64,000 nt of DNA from Spirometra erinaceieuropaei (taxonomy: Eukaryota; Platyhelminthes; Cestoda; Diphyllobothriidea; Diphyllobothriidae). Numbering within the stretch: position 1 is the first letter of the stretch; each line of letters starts with the position of its first letter. Below are positions 24,201 to 37,319 of this stretch, in pieces. The notes under the pieces are model-generated. The model saw only the letters and a list, made by a program, of their open reading frames with translations. It made no database searches and was not told the origin of the DNA. Position numbers and translations under genes: made by a program. The stretch spans positions 38,493 through 102,492 of the forward strand of contig CACRXP010000744.1 of NCBI GenBank assembly GCA_902702965.1, written 5' to 3'.

Positions 24201-27200
24201 TTTACTGCTCGTGATAAGAGGCCCTTAGAGCTGTGGGGGAGGTGACGTTGACAAAATGTGCTTTCGTTTGAGCCTAAGCTAGTCGCCTATTGACTGTTTT
24301 CGAATCTGACTGTGTTTGTTTGATTTGGTGATCGGCACACCCCGCCTACGAGTGGACTGATAGGATAGAAAAGAAGATCGGAAGTGGGTTAAAATACGGT
24401 AATAAATACCTCGCCCTCTGGACGGTTTACGGCGCTCAGTGACACTCATCGTCATAATTCGTGTCCATCAGCAGAAAACTTACACAGAACTTCAATGTGC
24501 TAACTATCACATGCACAAGACGGGGCTGGATGTGCATGGACTAGACACCATTCATTGGATAAGGGGAAAATCCAGGGGATAGAGTTAACGCAGTGAACGG
24601 GAATGTTCACCAGGGGCAACCTGCGATTCCCCAGTAATTGTCGGCATCAGCACTCGCCGTCTGCAGCTTTAAGTCATTAATAGGGTTAGCGGTCAACTAT
24701 ATAGAAAAAAACGGCTCTTTCCAGGTACATTACCGACAACTACTACACAATTGTCTGTCTTCTATGAAGCCCATCGAAAACTTTATATGAGGCATAGGAA
24801 AAAGTAGCAGGGGTCAACTCAGCCGACTGGTAACCATTCTGCCTGAAAAGTGACTTCAAGCGTTTTAGTCGTCTGAAATTCTGGGTCTAAACTCTGACCT
24901 TCAGACACAGGGCGATCATGCTGTTTCCATTTTTGGGAGCTGTGTGTTATTAGACTCTGAATACCAGCGTCATGAGGAAAATGGAAGTTCTTAAAATAAA
25001 CAGACTTCTTTGGCGATTTTATCGTGATTTTCATTCCTGCAATACCTTGTGCAGTTGGAGCCTTATGATGCGCCGCTGTTGTGAGACCGTTTCCTTACTG
25101 GCGGCTATCGACTTTATGCCAGAGTGTTCGGTATATCCTACCTCAACATTCCGCAATCCGTCGGCACAGTGGCCGCTAGTTTGCAATCAGGAGACTTGCC
25201 TCTCCACAGCAGGCCTCCACTGACGGCCGTTCCCCTGTCTACCACCCGTGGACTAGTCAGGTAGTCGGTAGCTAGGTCATTAGATTATACATGTATTTCC
25301 GGACGCGATATAGTGTAAACAACCTTACCTTTTCTCTCCTACGGGGAGAATGTGCTAACTCCTTAAGGTGCTGTCCGCTACTGGAGCGTCTGTTTGTGGG
25401 CAATACAGATGGCGGGACTTCTTAACTGCTCTGCTGTATTTCCTTGGACTTTTAATGATGTTGAACTGTGCGCTTGATTAAGCATACTATAACATTAGCC
25501 CCAATCTTCAGGAAGAGCGCATCATGTAACATTGCCCGAGCGCATTTTATGTTCTCTTCTTTTCAACAAAATTGATAAGTGCTTGCTAGCAATAGGACGC
25601 TTTCTTTCGGAGAAGTTCCTACCCGCAACGACAGGGACGATGGAATGGTCGTTACTGGTTTGCTTTTTGACATTGGGCAGCGAAATCCTAATCTCAGGTG
25701 TTAGATCCGTGGTTTGAACTCTGGGTCAGCTGATTATCGAGCAACTACCGCACTACCAGCCCACGTCAAGTCGGCTGACATCGGGAATAGTCGATCACAT
25801 CGGAGTGGTATGTTTCAATCTACCGTGATTACAATATGGTAATGAGTATGTTCGGTTTGCCTTGGAGCGGGCAATGTTACTGGCAATTGGGAAATATGAA
25901 CTTGCTAGATTAGAATTTTAGGCCCCTTTGTGTGATAAAGGAGATAATCGCAGGATAGCACTCATGCAAACGGTGGTTTCAGTCAAAAGTAGACTGGCGA
26001 TAGTTTACCAATCTCTCCTGACTGCGGGTCAAATGCGGGCTCTCCTACGTATTCTGGAACCCCCATCAAGAAACCTCGCTGACGGCTCACAGCTGCGAGC
26101 AGTGTATATCCGAAGGGATTTAGCGGTGAATACTAGGCACTTTGCAATACATACCTATCTGTGCTCTATTGATCATAGTTATACAACTATGTCGTAGCCT
26201 CCAGTGGACGACGGACACCTGGCGTCTAGGTCCCTGACCAGTAGGTCATTTGGTCAGATATTCCACTGATCGATTTGTGATCTAACGTGCTATCGGTTTC
26301 CATGGGAAAAAATTGAAATTCTTCGTGAGCATTGTTCATCTGTTTAATCTGCTTGCAGAGCGGAATGAGGGACTTTCGTGGTGCCTTGGAAACTCGGTCT
26401 AGAAATTTCGGGCGGTGAGGAAGGAGCGAGGTCTGAATTACTATTTTTGACCCACTTCGGGCATGCTCTAGGCATGCACTAAACCTAAGCCATGAAAATC
26501 TTCGCGAAAATCGATTGTGAACATTGATTAAGACCTGTCTGTTGCGCTGTGAATGTGATAGCTAGACCGTGGCAAGCGACAGCGTCCCCGCGTGCCCTGT
26601 GGAGGGGGTGCACGATGACCGCGCAGCGTCTATCGCACTCGCTCTGCACTCTGATAGAAAACAAAAAATGAACGAGAGTTGCGGAAATAGGTTTTTGTCG
26701 CGAATTTCACTTCAACTTTACATTCCGCCCAAGTAGTTCATGCAAATGTATGTTTGTATTCCAACCAATTCGCCCACCTGAATTCTGGGCACAGCAGTTA
26801 AACTCTGATTTGAACTAGGTTCACCGCTTTTGCCATGGAAACAATTCAATAACTTCCCGTGGGTGCAAAACATAAGAATTTGAATCATCCAGAATAAATT
26901 CAGATAAGCTGTACTGCAAGGCCGGAGATGCAAATCTGCAATGACCTCTAAAATGTTTAAGAAGAAAATAATGTAAACGAATAGAGTTAACCGCGTAGGT
27001 TATGGAAAAGCTGGGCGTGAGTCACGAGACCAAATATCACTGAGATAGCGCCGGACTCGCTCAACCTCTGTGCCTGGTGACGAGTTGAAAATTACTCCAG
27101 CATGAAAGAACTTTCAATTCAAAAACAAAAGTAAGTCCGAGATCGAGGGAGTCCTTCTATCAGGTGACTGCAGCAGAACTAAGTGGGGTTCTCTGTCCAC

Positions 27201-28539
27201 GCGGTCGGAGACCGATGCTGACACCTTTCACGGATTCGTCGAACACTAACGGTCTAAATTCGCTTCTGGCCCGCGTTCGTTAAACGAACTAGCACGTACA
27301 ATCGGCATCTCCTACGTTTTGTCCGAATGGAATCAGTCTTGTTAAGCAATCATCTCAGATATCTGGTTTGGCAACGCAAAACAACTGTGATAATTGTGCA
27401 ACCCTGCAGTTTACTTCTCTAACCGCATTTGATGTGCCTGCCGAGCTGAAAGTGCACATGAATTATGCTTTCGGAGGTAGGGATAGGCACGAAATCAAGT
27501 AACACGGCATACGACATGGCGAAAAGTTGCCCTTTCGGATGATCCCGCGTATCCTGTGGCCAAAATGCCGCGAGCGAATAGGACGTCCTTCAATCGGGTC
27601 GGGGTGCCGAACTAGGCTTTTACATACTATTTGTCAGCCGGAAGGTCAATGTAGGTGGGATTGGGCAGGGGCTGTGTCCACCTCAAATTAACATATATTA
27701 AGTTAAACAGCGGAAGGGTTATTAACTCAATGATTTAGTTGGACGTCTCTCATTGCACTTATTAAGTGGAGGCGTTTTGGCCAGTTTTCGTTAACCTCTT
27801 TCCTGTGATTGGCTAATTTAGCTCAGCCGCGCATGCATGCAGACGAGGACTGTACGAGTTGTCCAATTAGGACATAAAAATTGCAGGCTTGACGGGTTAG
27901 GCCACCTGTTCTGTTGTGTATGGTGGTTTTGCTGCCACGTACCTGACTAAAACCCAGGTCTCATTTGTGGTTGCATGAATCTGTGTTCTGAGCAGCCGAT
28001 ACACACTAACTGTCGCCTCTTGCGGCTGGTTGGAACAGATTTGGCTAACCAGTTAGATGACTCGCATATGGTGAAGCTGCGTATGCGAAGCCCAGCTCAA
28101 TCAGTAAAGATGAACGGGCCATTTCGTGGCTCGTACAGAAAAAATCTGTATGTCTGTTCATGAACTGCCCCCGTCATCCACTCCCACATCCCGACTCTAA
28201 AGTTCCCACGGAGAGGACGAAGTATGTAAAATCCCTTAGGAACCTCGGGTAATTCAGGTGATTTTCTGCCAAACCGAAGTCCTAACCCACAGTTTATCCC
28301 GCTAACCTTTTGGGGTGCCTATGAAGCCTTATCCACAGAAGTGACACCTACGACATCGCGATAAAAGGGGTGGCGAAATGCCCCCAAGGACATTGGTAAT
28401 CGTGCTGTTTACAAGCTGACCCAGATTAGTGAACGACAGACATGTGGTCGAGACACTGCATGGGGCAACTACGTCTGTCCTCATCTCCTCGCTCCTCCTC
28501 GCGCTGTGTCTGATGACACAGAAACTTCACTCTCTTTAG
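21202..28539. other. Downstream of the kinase gene: degenerate, mildly GC-richer sequence
   Basis: No gene could be supported. The higher GC content and broken frames on both strands (for example 21327-21878, 22202-22471 minus, 23108-23383 minus) suggest old retroelement debris, but no protease, RT or integrase motif could be read. Confidence 0.4.
25700..25775 (-). other. Possible tRNA-like sequence
   Basis: The minus strand has TGGTAGTGCGGTAGTTGCTC (A-box-like) and CAGAGTTCAAACCAC (B-box-like) at tRNA spacing. Stems are poor. Confidence 0.3.
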
Positions 28540-30810
28540 GACGCCCAAGTGACTAACCGGCAAACGAGGACGACCGTACCGATCACATGAATACTGGTTC
28601 GTTCTAAGGTGAACATCGTTGAACCCCAAATCACAAACCTGCCGGAACGAGGAGAGTTTAATCAGGTCAGTGTAGGTTGAGCCTTCTTCTGGGGAGGCCC
28701 TTGGAGGAAATAGCGTCTGGGTTCGGGAGACGTCTTCGCCGTCAGAATTGACCTCGCCAAGTAGCTGTCTTCTCTCCTCAAGGAATCAATGACAGCCTCA
28801 TCTCTGTGAGGCTTCCACTTAACTGGGGAAAAGTCGCAACCATGACCAGCGCCCACGATCCTACAACTGGAAACACTGACGATGTGAAGGTGATATCCTT
28901 CGTAGATGCGCGCGCACTCATCACACCTGTGCCGAATGCGGACAAATTGTTTATCCCCAGTGACTTCGACGTGTGGGGAGACGTCAACTTTGTACCTTCG
29001 AATGAGCGCTTCGCTGTATAGAAAAGGCCCCTACAAGAGCAGGGGATATCGCTTTAGGGTGACCTGTGCGGAACGCTGTTGTAACAGCTTAAGCCACAGT
29101 GAGACCCTAGCTCCGACGACCTTCAGGATCGGCCCCGAATAGGAAGCGAAGGAGGTGGACGCTAGTTGCAAGAATAGTGTATTTTCTGTTGGATGACTGG
29201 GGAAGGGACTGAAGTGAGTTGGCAGCCGGACAAGATGACGTCCGGCGCCGGGAGAGCGGCGTCTCGAGTAACACTAGGGAATGCGCTTTGTGTGAGCACG
29301 CCTGGATCGGCCTTGAAGATGATTGGCCGGTTTAAGCAGCCGTGATTGGCCGAGAACTGAACTCCTAGTGGTGCGCACGCACAAGTACTTGCGAGAGGCG
29401 CAGAGTTGGAAAAGGCGCCCTGGCTAGGACCACTACAACGCAACCCCCTCGTCACCAAACCAATCTCTCGGGGGTCCCGATGGCAGCACACACCACGGAT
29501 GCAACTTCTATGTCGTCAGTGACTACTGCTGAAGTACGTCATATCAGGAGGTGAAATCGCAACGACGTGTTCGTTATAGGTGCGGAGTGTGATTCTGACA
29601 AGCGCGCGCTATCTCGAAAATCAGGATGTGAGCCCAAGTGCGCAGACGACCTTGGGGTAAAAAGCGCTGACGAACATAAACCCGGACGCATTGAAACTGA
29701 CTCAATGCAGACGGCAGCTCCACAACAACATAAACAGCATCCTGAACCACCTTCAAAGAAAAGCTGGAAGAGGCTGCAGGAGAACATCTGCGACACCACC
29801 ACTGAAGACCTGGGGCCTGCGCCATAAAATACCGTGACCGAATTGGAGACGACGGCAAAACTCGGAGACTGATTTCCAAGCAAGTATAACTGCACGGGAT
29901 TCCGTGGACAAAAGGCAGCTCGAAGTAAAGCCGTATTCACCTATTGTAGTTGCTAGTAGCACAAGTGATTGGTGGAGATGGAAAATAGCTGGCTACCTAT
30001 CAAGACGAATAAAATACCAAAATGAATTGTATAACACGTTCGTGTCTAGTAAGGTGACCTGCGGCCACCAGACTACCAGAACTGCGTCGCTAATCAGGTC
30101 AGATGGAAAAACTCTAATGACGGAGGAGTCGCCCGGTTTGGAATGCTCGACTGATAACTCCATGTGCGCCTTTGACAGAGTATCTTCAATCTGCGAGGAC
30201 ACCGTTAATAGGCATTCTCATATGGGGGTCGGTGCTAACCTCGATTATTCTAAGTCATTGCCAGAAACAGTCAGAGATGCGCGGTAGACACGCGGTGGAC
30301 TGCACATGACCCCATGGAAAGTGCATAAACATGGTATCCCTCAAAACACGGACAATCTTATCTCGCTGTCGCACGGGATATGACGACATAAACAAATTCG
30401 ACAAGAACTCGAGGATGCAAAGGCATCACCGACAAGGCTGCAACCCGGATCTCCAAAATCAGACAAGCCATTAACAGACTACAACACGCAGTCTAACATC
30501 GACATGGTATTATCACCAACACGCGAATCCACACGTGCAGCACTCCTCCAAGGCGTGTTGGCCTGGACGGTCTACCGATACCAAACGCAAAAGCTTAAGC
30601 GACTCTCTGACCAGATGCCTTCAGACGATACAAGAGGGTGATGTGGCAGGAACGGATCATTGCGTCCAGGTCCTGGTGTCGACTGAAAAGTTGGGCGGCT
30701 ACATTAAAAAGAACCCTTGCAGCCTGGTTCTCCGTCCTAACAGGAGGACCGAGTTATCCCATCAGTTGGCGGTCTTCCAAACCGCGACTTTTGACCCACC
30801 ACATTAGTTT
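28540..30810 (+). mobile_element. Decayed RTE-type LINE lacking the reverse-transcriptase core
   Basis: Pieces of one LINE protein follow in order but in shifting frames. Near 28590-28720 are fragments like KVNIVEPQITNLPE and AFFWGG. At 28786-28980 come INDSLISVRLPLNWGKVATM and then PNADKLFIPSDFDVWGDVN, the endonuclease (EEP) pattern 'KADK...GDFN'. At 29050-29110 is RVTCAERCCNSL. At 29540-29580 is NRNDVFVIGAECDSD. At 29760-29820 is KKSWKRLQENICDTTTEDLG. At 30060-30285 are TASLIRSDGKTLMTEE and NLDYSKSLPETVRDAR, the lead-in to the RT domain. Then 30422-30490 reads ITDKAATRISKIRQAINRLQ, already the region after the RT catalytic core, followed by an RCLQTIQ box. The whole RT catalytic centre, about 280 residues in intact RTE elements, is therefore missing between about 30290 and 30420. 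Stops and frameshifts are frequent. The match is to RTE elements common in flatworms, judged from memory of the family. Confidence 0.78.
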
Positions 30811-30929
30811 AAAAGAGCGCCGAATTGTCTATAGTGAGGAATATGCGCTGAGGATCGACCTCAACCGTACACTGTCCGAGTCGGCCGGCCAACTGATGAG
30901 GGAATTGGACGCAGGGAATATCGCAGTCA

Positions 30930-31050
30930 GGTCTGCATGTGCCACACACGACCCGATCCCCCAGACAACTCACCAGGTTTTCGGACAAGGTGGCGGGGAC
31001 ACAAAAGCAAACATGGCGTCGATAACCAGATCCTTGTCCACCATTCATAC
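30930..31050 (-). repeat. Dispersed repeat W, minus-strand copy
   Basis: The reverse complement matches the first part of the copy at 40440: GTGCCACACACGACC(C/T)GATC, then CCGGACAAC, an AAGTTTTC/GGTTTTCG block and an ATGGC(G/T)TCGAT(A/G)A block. It lies just past the RTE remnant. Confidence 0.6.
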
Positions 31051-32007
31051 TTACGCCGCTCTTTCACATTCAGCACTCCTGTATGAACCGCTGCATTCAT
31101 ACGCATGCCTGCTGAACCCAGCGTTCAGTCACTCGCCATCAGTGGAGAAAATTTTGTCCGAAATCACAGGTGACCCGTCATACACGTGTGTGTACGCGCG
31201 CACGTGGCAAGCGATGGGCGAATGCCTTTAACCGCACCAGTTCCTGTTTCCAACAGGCCGACAGGCTCATTCAGACCACTGGTGGATGGGGAGGCTGGGT
31301 CAATACTGGGGTCCTCCACACCGTGGAAAATCAACACACTTCTCACTACAATATATCCTACGCTGTTAGGTCATAAAAACGTGCTGCCTCGTTTCTTGGA
31401 GGGCTTGTGGCAGTTCGCGTCTCCATGCCCTCCGCATTTGTCACGCTGCCTTCCTGTCCGCCTCACACTCCTCGTCGATACGCTGCTGGGACGCGCGAGG
31501 CCTCTCACTAGCCTCGCAAGTGCTCCATGCAAATCAACGCTGGTCCCCCTCTGATTGGCTGGCGGACGCGGAGACAACGAAAGGCGCACACGCGCTGGGT
31601 CTGAGCACCTCGAAAGCGGACACAGACAACAACTGGCCGGGAGAGCGCGCTCGCGGCGACTGTCCACAGCACCTTCGTGTACGCACTTCCAAAAGAGTAA
31701 AGGTTGTCCAATTCAAACCGTCTTCCATGACTTTTGATTGGGAATCTTTGTCTTTTCGACCACACCACTTTCGGCAGGCCAACAGCTGACAGTCTATCTG
31801 CGTCCCCTCCGTGCTGAGGATCAGGCAGCAATGACTCCCTTTACTGCGACCCAATAACACACCTCGCTCAGGTGGGATTCGAGTTCATGAATAGCATGCA
31901 TTGTACGGTGACACTGACCATAGGGTCGGTCCAGTGTATGTGTGGAGTGGCTGACTGGTAGTCTGAGCGTCAGGCTGCAATGGCTCCTTCAGTGTGTGGC
32001 CTCTCTG
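31051..32007. other. GC-rich repeat debris
   Basis: Many overlapping open frames on both strands reflect GC-rich composition. None has a recognisable motif. Confidence 0.4.
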
Positions 32008-32246
32008 GCGTGGTGGTACGCCTAGGTGCGGGTTCATTCGCTGCGCCATCCACATGCGCCCTCCCTCACCTGCGATTTTCTTGACTGTATCCCGACACCG
32101 GGCTCAGGGGGGAGAGGAGATGCTGAGTTGAATGTTGTGCAAGTCTACTTCCACTATAGACCAATTCACGAACAAGTAAACATGCCTGCTCTCACCATTC
32201 TGTATAGCATACGATAGACATCATCGGTAACGACGCTCGAACTGTC
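32008..32246 (+). repeat. Dispersed repeat V, copy 2
   Basis: Same order of landmarks as copy 1: CCTAGGTGCGGGTTC, GACACCGGGCTCAGG, AACATGCCTGCTCTCACC and GACATCATCGGTAACGACG. Confidence 0.72.
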
Positions 32247-32523
32247 ATACGGTGACTTCATGGTTCAGCTGCCAGTGCACTCAATCTTTTCTCCCTAAGT
32301 TTGATTCAGGGACTTCACCGACATACGGCATAGGAGCGAAAGAGTCTAGCTCAAATTTAACGCTCACGTTCCTCGCTAAAACGAGCAAGTCTGATTTGAA
32401 CTAAAGAGGGTGCGCTTATGGCGTAGATGGTTGTCAACTAACTGATCAGCCCGGTCCAGCAAAGAACTGAGTGTCTCCTTTCAACTGCTCATTCGGCATG
32501 CGTCCTTCAGGACACTTGTGCTA

Positions 32524-33515
32524 CAGTAGGTGGGCTAACTCATGAAATACCAACCGAAATTCCGAAATGCGTTTTCGTTTCGAAAAGATGGCTTAAGTAT
32601 GGTTGTAACATTAATTATCACGCAGCATAATTTTATAATAATTCGGTTAGCTTGGGATGCTGGCTTTTGAACAACCTTCTTTCCAGCCGCCCGCAAAAAT
32701 CACACTCTGTAAAAATAACCACTTAAGTAACATGCATATTTCTCATTGATTTTCGATGCCCCTAAAAATTCAGTTATATTTCGGGGAAAACATAAAAAAG
32801 AATATTCACTATTTTGCTCATTCGGTAGGGCATTACGTGTTCTTCCAATTTTATATTCAAAGGAAGGGCATTATTCGGTTTTTAAAAACTTTTCCAATTC
32901 CCCAATAATTTTGAACCCGCTCTGCCGTCACACTTGCATTCAGGGCCTTCCAAACTACAAGTCATATATTTTCCGTGTACGGAAAACCATTCATTTCTCT
33001 ACGGAATTAAAAGGAGACCATATGAGGTTCATAAAATGCAGCAGTGAATTTGAGCCATAATGTTAACTTTACAAGACACATTGTACATGCAGAGACATGA
33101 CGTTTTACGAACGGCCATTTCACGGTATTAAAATATCTCACCATTAGCAACTTTTAAAACCGAATTATACCCTTTCTTTGAGTATAAAATTGGAAAAAGA
33201 CATAATTTTCTACCGAATGAGCAAGAGAATGATTATGCTTATTCATGCTTTCCATGAAATATAATTGAATTTTTGAGGGCATCGAAAATCAATGAGAAAA
33301 GTACATGTTACTTAAGTAGTCATTTTCTGCAGCCCATGGTTTTTGCATGCAGCCGGAAAGAAGTTTGTTCGAAAGCCGGCATCCTGAGGTAACCAAATTA
33401 TTTTGGAATTATACTGCATACTGATTAATCTTACAACCCTACTTAACTATTCTTTTCGAAACGAAGACGCATTTCGGAATTTCGGTTGACATTCCATGAG
33501 TTGGCCTACCCACTG
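32524..33515 (+). mobile_element. Foldback element copy E, subfamily 1
   Basis: A full-length copy of 992 bp flanked by TA on both sides. Left terminus CAGTAGGTGGGCTAACTCATG; right terminus CATGAGTTGGCCTACCCACTG. The loop is in the plus orientation. Confidence 0.94.
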
Positions 33516-35735
33516 TACGTGAGATATGAGGCGTCTAGCTGAAGCCTGTGCCTGTGCATTGGAGAAGAGACTAGTTTGTGGCGCGGGTAGAGGTTTTGTT
33601 AAGCCTTGTTAGCCACCACGTCTAACCGGAATACTCTCGGTGCTGAGGCAGATCATGTGGGGGATGGATTCAGTGCGGGTACTCTTCATTATAAATACGC
33701 TCAGGCACAGGCCATAGTCGATCTCCGTCTCGTCTCGTTGCAGCAGTTTTTCCTAGCCGTATCCAACGATTGTAGGAACGTCATCTATGCACAAGACACA
33801 ACGCTGTAAAGATAAAACACGTTGTAGATGTACTTGACGCAAATGGAGGTACACGTTAATCAGACTTCACAGGATTCCGCGAGCCGGACGAAGGTGTCGT
33901 GACACGCCTCAGCGTAGTCCGAACACCGCACCAATCACTCCGCCCAATCCCAGCAACAGATGGCTGACAGGTTCGGCTAGGCAACTACTGCATGGGAGAG
34001 GGAGGTGAGAGTGAGGTCGATGCTGGGAAACTCATCCCATACGCACATCACTGCTATCACAACGTCCCAGGGGTCCTGAATTAGAAGGTTGCCGACTGAC
34101 GGGGTGACTCAGTCCTCCTAGGGACTAGGAGTGGGGCTGCGGTGGATCCTTCTTACAGCTCCTTCTTAGCACTCTCACGACTGCGAACTCCGAGCCTCCT
34201 TCGTAAAGGCCTGATACATTGTTCGGGGGCTAAGTCGTGCTCGTCACGCGTAAAATGACTGTCTTACTTTGTTAACCAGCGCAATCGAGCCCGTCACCGG
34301 TAGTCCTGACACGGCCGGGACCCAGGCGGGTGAGGTGGGATTGAGTGCGGTAGATGCTGCGCCCACTCCATGGGGCACATTGTGGACGTCATTGCTCTTG
34401 ACGGTCGAAATTTCGTGTGACAAGAATTCCTAAAACCCTCGTGTCCCACCATCGGCGTCCACATTCTTCGTCTGAAATGAGGCCACCTACACTCGACTAA
34501 ACAATGTTTCTCTGCGTTGAATTAAAGGAGCTGCCCTATGAACCCGACGCAATTGCATGAAATCTTGTGCCACCTTCGTTAACGGAAGCGACGCCAATGT
34601 GTTTAGACCAGAACCCTAGTATACAGTCTTTCATGTTACTGAAATAATTCCCGGGTCCTGGATGTACAGTCCTTGGCGCCAGAACATCTTACGTTAAGGT
34701 CAATAGGTCTGCTGTCTTCAACTACCGCTGTCGAAAGGAAATCTTGTGGAGTATCGTGAGACTTGTGAAATCTGACCTAGCTCCAGCTGTTTGTCATATG
34801 GGAGAGGCCCATGCGCAGACTAACTTTTAGCTAGCTTCGACCGTACAGATTGCATTCCCGAAATGTATCTCAACTAGCATGCACAGGCTGTCCCGATCAT
34901 TTTTTTCTACCGGAATCATTCTGGAACAGTTGGCATAATATCCGGCAAAACCCTTTAATCTTTGTCGACTTACGGGAATTCGAGGCAAACACCAATGCAT
35001 CCAATTTTGCGGTTTTGTTTACGGACCACGAATCGACTACTATACCGCGGTCTACGCCTTCAAAAATCCCCAACAGCCCCTTCTCTTACCCGTCGTTTTG
35101 CACATTCAAGGACTGCCGACTTTCTTAGCAACAAAGGACAGCTGAAGAGAGGATTATTTTCTCCAGCAATCAACTTTAATTTTTTGACGTCAGATACCGC
35201 AAAGTCTAGTCTGGACAGTACTGAAGCTTACGTATGAATTGTACTATCACCAAGTTAAGAGCATGGTAACATCATAGAACCAGCAGTATTCTCCCAAACG
35301 TCTATTAAAAGGTCTCGTTAGTAATCAGTCATCCCATGGCAGGCAAAATAGCCGGAAAAGAATGAAAACTTTGGGGTTAATAACGGAAAAATTTAAGAAA
35401 CCTCTGCGTTCTAAACAAACAATTGCTTGATCAAAATCATAAAACAAGAAGCCTACATTTTAAGCGACAGCACTTTAACTGAAAGACAAGTAACTTATGA
35501 AAGCTAGATGCAGTAAGCTTAACCTTGAGACGAAAGAGGATGTCGTCCTTTAAGGTAAAACTGTCCTGGACACGTGCTTTTCTCATAAAGCCCGGAAAAT
35601 ATTAAGGTTTGATTATAAAAATCTGGGTAGTATTAAAAGATGAGCGAAGGAATATAATGGCCTGCGCAAGTCTTGACGCTGTTCTTCGGCATGACTCAGA
35701 GGAGCAAAACAGTTTTCACTGAAATTTGGCTCGAG
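33516..35735. other. Nothing firm apart from V copy 3
   Basis: Two overlapping frames at 34850-35237 are open, and the second ends at a possible donor (TAC|GTATGA at 35232). Its phase does not fit the candidate exon at 35736. Confidence 0.4.
34283..34420 (+). repeat. Dispersed repeat V, copy 3 (3' part, diverged)
   Basis: GGTGAGGTGGGATTGAGTGC, GCCCACTCCATGGGGCACA and GTGGACGTCATTGCTCTTGA align with the second half of V. The start is poorly conserved. Confidence 0.5.
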
Positions 35736-35903
35736 TTTTTGGTTTGTCCCCAATTCCTAAAACTCCTGTTGTAAACTCAACAGTAAGAGGTCACGCTGTC
35801 TTATCAACGGGCCTAACACCCAATCATTTTAAGCCATTTTCAAAAGCCAGGCTGAATATTTTGGCCGCGCTTGGAGGGATTCCTGATTGGTATTCTCTTT
35901 TGC
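35736..35903 (+). CDS. Candidate gene X, exon 1 of the visible part
   Basis: Open in one frame, reading GLSPIPKTPVVNSTVRGHAV then LTPNHFKPFSKARLNIL and GGIPDW. It ends C|GTATTT, one nucleotide over, which matches the two-nucleotide start of the next candidate exon (36026). The acceptor is weak (GGCTCGAG). SP and TP dipeptides recur through all three candidate exons. Not recognised. Confidence 0.3.
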
Positions 35904-36025
35904 GTATTTACGAAGTCATACTGTTTTATTTTCGCCGCAATATACCGTTTTAGGGATTCATGTGACTTTAAAAAACGACACGATATTAAAGCATGACACT
36001 TTTCTACTGTTTATGTTCCTGGCAG

Positions 36026-36055
36026 ACCCTTCCCTTAGGAAACGTCCTTCTCCTA
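36026..36055 (+). CDS. Candidate gene X, microexon
   Basis: A strong acceptor (TACTGTTTATGTTCCTGGCAG) and a strong donor (CCTA|GTAAGG) bound 30 nt that read PSLRKRPSP after the split first codon. It ends one nucleotide over, matching the AA start at 36402. If the donor is not used, the frame runs on to a TAA at 36177. Confidence 0.32.
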
Positions 36056-36401
36056 GTAAGGGGCTTTTGAAAAATTCAGAAGACCTTTTTCCATCTCCCT
36101 CTGGACTTATAGTCGTCTTAAAACAGTACCAGTTGCGGGTCTTTCATTCTCCTACCGGTTGCAAAAAAGTAGCTTAAATGCGTAGTTCTCGAACTTTTAC
36201 TAAAGTGGACTTGATCTTCAACTCACGATGGTTTTTTTTCTTTTACACACTCCGGCGAATGTAAGATTCGGTTGCGTGTTGGCATTTTGAAAGTACGAGG
36301 ATGTTGGGCAAGATATTTTTTTAGTAATCTGAAAACAGTGTTAAGTAAACATAATCTCAGGATTTTTACATATTCAACAAATTGCTGTTTTACCTTGGCA
36401 G

Positions 36402-36453
36402 AAAAGTACCGCCCAGATGTTCCATCTCCTATAAGCAAACGTTCTAAGCAGAT
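36402..36453 (+). CDS. Candidate gene X, third visible exon
   Basis: The acceptor TGCTGTTTTACCTTGGCAG and donor CAGAT|GTGAGT are both near consensus. It reads KYRPDVPSPISKRSKQ, then two leftover nucleotides. A further exon should follow, but none was identified before the LINE at 37320. Confidence 0.33.
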
Positions 36454-37319
36454 GTGAGTACTTTTAAACTACATTTAAACATAACGGTGGGCAACAAAAA
36501 TTTTCATTTATAAGAACATTCATGTTCCAGTGTCACGGCATGTATGCTTAAATTTCGTAATTGTTTGCTATTTTTTAGCGAATTGCTCCCTGCGGGGTGA
36601 GACATGACTATAGCAGTACGCAGGTCATTTAAAACCCTAGTTCTACCTGTGGTTATTGCAAACAACGGGGCCTTGATTTATTTGTACTACTAAGACAAGT
36701 TGTCCACCGAATGTCCTTTTAGCCCTACAATAATGTATGACTCCTTGTCCTCATAAGTGCACACTCCCTCAGCGTGTTTCTCCATAAACATTCCATGCAG
36801 GTGAAAGCATGCGCAGGTGTGAGCGTGTGTGGGTGTGGGAAGAACCATGAGATGCAGTTGGGTGGCCTCGGCGAAATCGGTGAAAGACGTGTGGATCAGT
36901 GGAGGCCCGATCGTAATCTTCGCTTACAGTTCATCGGGTATTACAATGTGCTGAATTTTTAAACAGCAAGCCACATTACGTTATTCTGAACACATGTAGT
37001 GGCTAAATGACAGATAGGAAGAGGGGAATTCGCTTTATTTTGAAATCATTAATTCAAAATTTTCAGCAAAATGTTGGGTTCATTCATTATGGACAGTAAA
37101 TAAGGTAATAAATTATTCCAGAGTCGAAAAATTAACACAAAAGGAACGATAATTATAGGGACAGTTCACGTCTGGGCTTCTGTATTTCTATCTCTTCACA
37201 CGTAAGATAGCGCGTCAGGAATGGCAATACAGAAGGTCGAAAAGCCGACGTCCAACACAATATAAGTGGGAAGTCGCCAAGCATCGGGCGGTAAGACGTC
37301 GCAGAAATAAGACTTGAAT

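Noticed and set aside
30638..31231. 197-codon frame, one of the longest in the window
   Set aside because: It runs in the wrong frame through the RTE remnant and then through the minus-strand W repeat. The LINE motifs are in other frames.
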